A DNA stretch of 64,000 nucleotides from Myxococcus eversor. Lineage in GTDB: Bacteria > Myxococcota > Myxococcia > Myxococcales > Myxococcaceae. Location of the stretch: assembly GCF_010894455.1 (NCBI RefSeq), contig NZ_JAAIXY010000007.1, positions 186,001 to 250,000 of the forward strand, written 5' to 3'. This document shows positions 61,850 through 64,000 of this stretch, in pieces. Numbering within the stretch: position 1 is the first letter of the stretch; each line of letters opens with the position of its first letter. The notes under the pieces were generated by a model. It did no database searches. It was not told the origin of the DNA and worked only from the letters and a program-made list of their open reading frames with translations. The position numbers were made by a program, and so were the translations under genes.

Positions 61850-62992
61850 TCAACCCGCGACGAGCGCGGAGTCGTACTCCATCAGCGCGCGAAGGACCTC
61901 TTCCCGCGAATCCGTGAGCAACAGGTGCCGAGCGTAGTCCTGTCCCTGCGCGAGCTGCGCCAGCAGCGGATAGACGGGGCGCGTTTGCGTCCAGAACTCA
62001 CGGCCCAGGAAGATCATCGGGCTGATGACGCCGACGCTGTTGTAGTGGTTCTGGCAGGCGTCCTGGAAGATCTCCTGGATGGTGCCGGCGCTGCCGGGCG
62101 CGTAGACGATTCCGCCCCGGGCGATGGTCAAGAGCCCGTCCTCGCGCACGCTGTTGGCGAAGTACTTGGCGATGTGCGTGGCGAAGGGGTTGGGCGGCTC
62201 GTGGCCGTAGTGCCAGGTGGGGATGCCCAGGCTGGAGCACGCGAAGACATCCTTGGGCTCCAGCGGGAAGGCCGCGCGCACGTCGAAGGCCCGCGCGAGC
62301 CACTCGCGGTCCGTGTAGCTGGGCGCCTGGGCGAGGATGGCGAGCGCCGCGTCCAGCTCCGCCTCCGGACGCACGGCGAACCAGGCGCCCAGGTGAGTGG
62401 CCTCCATCGCGCCCGGGCCTCCGCCGCTGACGAGGAAGAAGCCCGCGCGCGTCAGCTCCCTCGCCAGCGTCGCCACCTCGCGGTAGTCGGACTTGCCACG
62501 CTTCATGGAGTGTCCCCCCATGATGGCCACCACCTTCCGGGGCGGCCCCGACGCGGCGAGCAGGTCCTCCATCGCATCCGTGACGGCATGGTCATGCAGC
62601 CGCTGCGCGAGCGTCTCCAGCAGCGTGGGCGGCGTACCCCGTCCGTGCGATTCCCAGTGCCGGTAGATGCGCGCGTCCAGCGTGTCCGCGTACGTCTCCG
62701 GCCGCGTCCGGTCGAAGCCCGCGTACAGCTCCTCCGGCGAGTACAGGCCGCCCCGGTACGGTTGATACGGCACCCCGGAGATCGGCGGGAAGACGAGGGC
62801 CCCATGCGCGAGCGCGGCCTGGAGCGCGTCCTTCTCCAGCTCACAGCCCAGGAACACCGTTCCGGCGAGCGGCGCCGCGCTCAGCTCACGCGTGTAGCCC
62901 CGCAGGTCCAACCCCTGGATGACGACGTTGACCAGGGTGCGCCCGTCGCGAAGGTGCTGCTCGAAGGCCTCGGGAGTCTCTAGCTCAATCAC
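61850..62992 (-). CDS. LOG-like Rossmann nucleotide-binding protein
   Basis: A 380-residue protein. The C-terminal two thirds resemble the LOG (lysine decarboxylase-like, cytokinin-activating) fold: KVVAIMGGHSMKR, the FFLVSGGGPGAMEATHLGA loop, and APGSAGTIQEIF, a variant of the PGGxGTxxE motif with Ser-Ala in place of Gly-x. The N-terminal 130 residues (DLRGYTRELSAAPLAGTVFLGCEL) are a separate domain. It may be a phosphoribohydrolase on nucleotides. GTG 62992 has no strong Shine-Dalgarno. It is 36 bases upstream of the HAD gene, likely in the same transcript. Confidence 0.8.
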   Translation of the reverse strand: MIELETPEAFEQHLRDGRTLVNVVIQGLDLRGYTRELSAAPLAGTVFLGCELEKDALQAALAHGALVFPPISGVPYQPYRGGLYSPEELYAGFDRTRPETYADTLDARIYRHWESHGRGTPPTLLETLAQRLHDHAVTDAMEDLLAASGPPRKVVAIMGGHSMKRGKSDYREVATLARELTRAGFFLVSGGGPGAMEATHLGAWFAVRPEAELDAALAILAQAPSYTDREWLARAFDVRAAFPLEPKDVFACSSLGIPTWHYGHEPPNPFATHIAKYFANSVREDGLLTIARGGIVYAPGSAGTIQEIFQDACQNHYNSVGVISPMIFLGREFWTQTRPVYPLLAQLAQGQDYARHLLLTDSREEVLRALMEYDSALVAG

Positions 62993-63021
62993 CCGCGAAG
63001 GATTCCATGCCTCGGGCCCTA

Positions 63022-63993
63022 CTAGAAGAGGACAACCATGGTGCCGAGCGGCATCCGGTCATACAGCGCCGTGATATCGCGGGGGTGGAACACGACACAG
63101 CCCCAGGACAGCCGGCCGCCGCTCGCCTCCAGGGACCATTCGCCCGCCCACCCGTGAAAGCCGATGCCGCTGCCCAGCCGCGTGGTGGCATCCGTCGCCT
63201 CGCGGGCCTCCCAGGAACGGGCGATGCGCTCGCGCGTCTTCTGTGTGAGCCAGCCCTGCTTCACCCCTCGGCTCGCGTCCCAGGGGTTGGGGTAGTTCAC
63301 CCGCAGCCAGTGGCCGCCGTAGTACGCGGCGTAGGGCCCGGGAATCTCCCCGCGCACCGTCTGCACGATGAAGTACATGCCGACGGGCGTGCGGTTGTCG
63401 CCCCGCTGCTCCTTGGGCCCCGCCTCCTGGCCGAAGCCCACCTCCACCCGCGCCCGCTCCACGCCCCGCTCGTAGAGGCGGAGCTGGTTGAGCGCGTGGG
63501 AGATGAGCACCAGCACCGGCTCGCTCGCGGGCTGGGGCAGGCGGGCACGCTCGGCGGTGAAACGACGGGACTCCGCGACGGACAGCGCGCGGTCGGTGTG
63601 CAGCACGACTCCGAGTCGCTCGGACGTCCCCACCTGACCGAGCACCTGGCCCTTGGTGACGAGCGCACCGGGACGCAGCGCCACACCGCTCAGCCCGGAG
63701 TACTCGGAGCGGGCGCGCAGCAGCTCGTGGTTCTCGTGGTACAGGTGCTCCAGCGTGACGCTGTCACCTCTCGCGCCCACCGTCACCACGCGGCCCCGGG
63801 CCAGCGCGCGCACGTCACTTCCCGGCCTGGCCCGCGCGAAATCCGGCCACGGCGCGAAGCCCTCCGCCACCGAGTGCTCGGGACGCAGCCAGGCCTCGAA
63901 GACATCCGGCGTGGAGGCGGTGGCGACCTGGGCGGACAGCACCCAGGCGAGGCACAGCAGCGGCAACCTGGAGCGCGGCGCGGAGGAAGTCAC
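63022..63993 (-). CDS. L,D-transpeptidase (YkuD) with a degenerate LytM/M23-like domain
   Basis: About 323 residues. A signal peptide (LLCLAWVLSAQVATA) is followed by a beta domain of residues 50-130 that resembles the M23 peptidase/LytM fold (GSDVRALARGRVVTVG, VTKGQVLGQVGTSE) but lacks most zinc ligands. The C-terminal catalytic YkuD domain has VLISHALNQLRLYERG, the histidine in GIGFHGWAG and the nucleophile in RLSWGCVVF (Cys 299). Such enzymes cross-link peptidoglycan or attach proteins to it in the periplasm. The GTG start is seven bases from the window edge; a longer N terminus cannot be excluded. Confidence 0.88.
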   Translation of the reverse strand: MTSSAPRSRLPLLCLAWVLSAQVATASTPDVFEAWLRPEHSVAEGFAPWPDFARARPGSDVRALARGRVVTVGARGDSVTLEHLYHENHELLRARSEYSGLSGVALRPGALVTKGQVLGQVGTSERLGVVLHTDRALSVAESRRFTAERARLPQPASEPVLVLISHALNQLRLYERGVERARVEVGFGQEAGPKEQRGDNRTPVGMYFIVQTVRGEIPGPYAAYYGGHWLRVNYPNPWDASRGVKQGWLTQKTRERIARSWEAREATDATTRLGSGIGFHGWAGEWSLEASGGRLSWGCVVFHPRDITALYDRMPLGTMVVLF

Positions 63994-64000
63994 TCGCGCT

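Overview
The window is high-GC DNA with third-position G/C bias, dense genes and many 1-10 base start/stop overlaps. It carries Ser/Thr kinases with PEGA tails, a sigma54 enhancer-binding protein with a PilZ domain, many lipoproteins, a type I polyketide synthase and TIGR02996/WGR proteins. Together these point to a myxobacterium, most likely a member of the Myxococcaceae. I saw no rRNA or tRNA genes, CRISPR array, insertion sequence or phage genes. All family names come from reading the translations; no database search was run.

Left part (1-20 kb). The 5' end of purH is preceded by a sigma70 region-4-only protein and a MerR-type regulator. Next come two tandem Ser/Thr kinases, a lipoprotein with Hydin/ASH-like repeats plus a vWA domain, phosphatidylserine synthase (pssA) and a penicillin-acylase/AHL-acylase-type lipoprotein. 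A stand-alone ThiF-like enzyme follows. A lipoprotein alpha/beta hydrolase with a near-consensus sigma54 promoter stands next to a PilZ sigma54 activator whose GAFTGA loop reads GAFTNA. A GNAT acetyltransferase closes the region.

Centre (20.1-34.7 kb). Ten tightly packed plus-strand genes form what is probably one operon: two zinc-ribbon membrane proteins, an NrdG-like radical SAM protein, several unrecognised proteins, a soluble FtsH-like AAA+/M41 protease, a MoxR AAA+ ATPase and a vWA-like protein lacking a MIDAS motif. This matches the FtsH/MoxR/vWA ternary conflict systems predicted by comparative genomics and is the most interesting locus here. It runs straight into homologues of STM4015 (with WGR and TIGR02996 domains added) and STM4014 (ATP-grasp).

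Right part (34.8-64 kb). A GDSL hydrolase, a SUKH-like immunity candidate beside a small ORF remnant, and a pectin-acetylesterase-like lipoprotein come first. An RND efflux pump (permease and adaptor) is divergent from a TetR regulator. A lipid/polyketide operon follows, with a fatty acid desaturase, a CrtI/retinol-saturase-like oxidoreductase and a fully reducing PKS carrying an N-terminal hotdog thioesterase. Then come a CxxCH lipoprotein and a three-gene operon of two membrane proteins and an APH-like kinase. On the minus strand an L,D-transpeptidase and a LOG-like protein lead into a HAD hydrolase coupled to the STM4013, STM4012 and STM4011 homologues. The STM4011-4015 set is therefore split between two loci about 24 kb apart.
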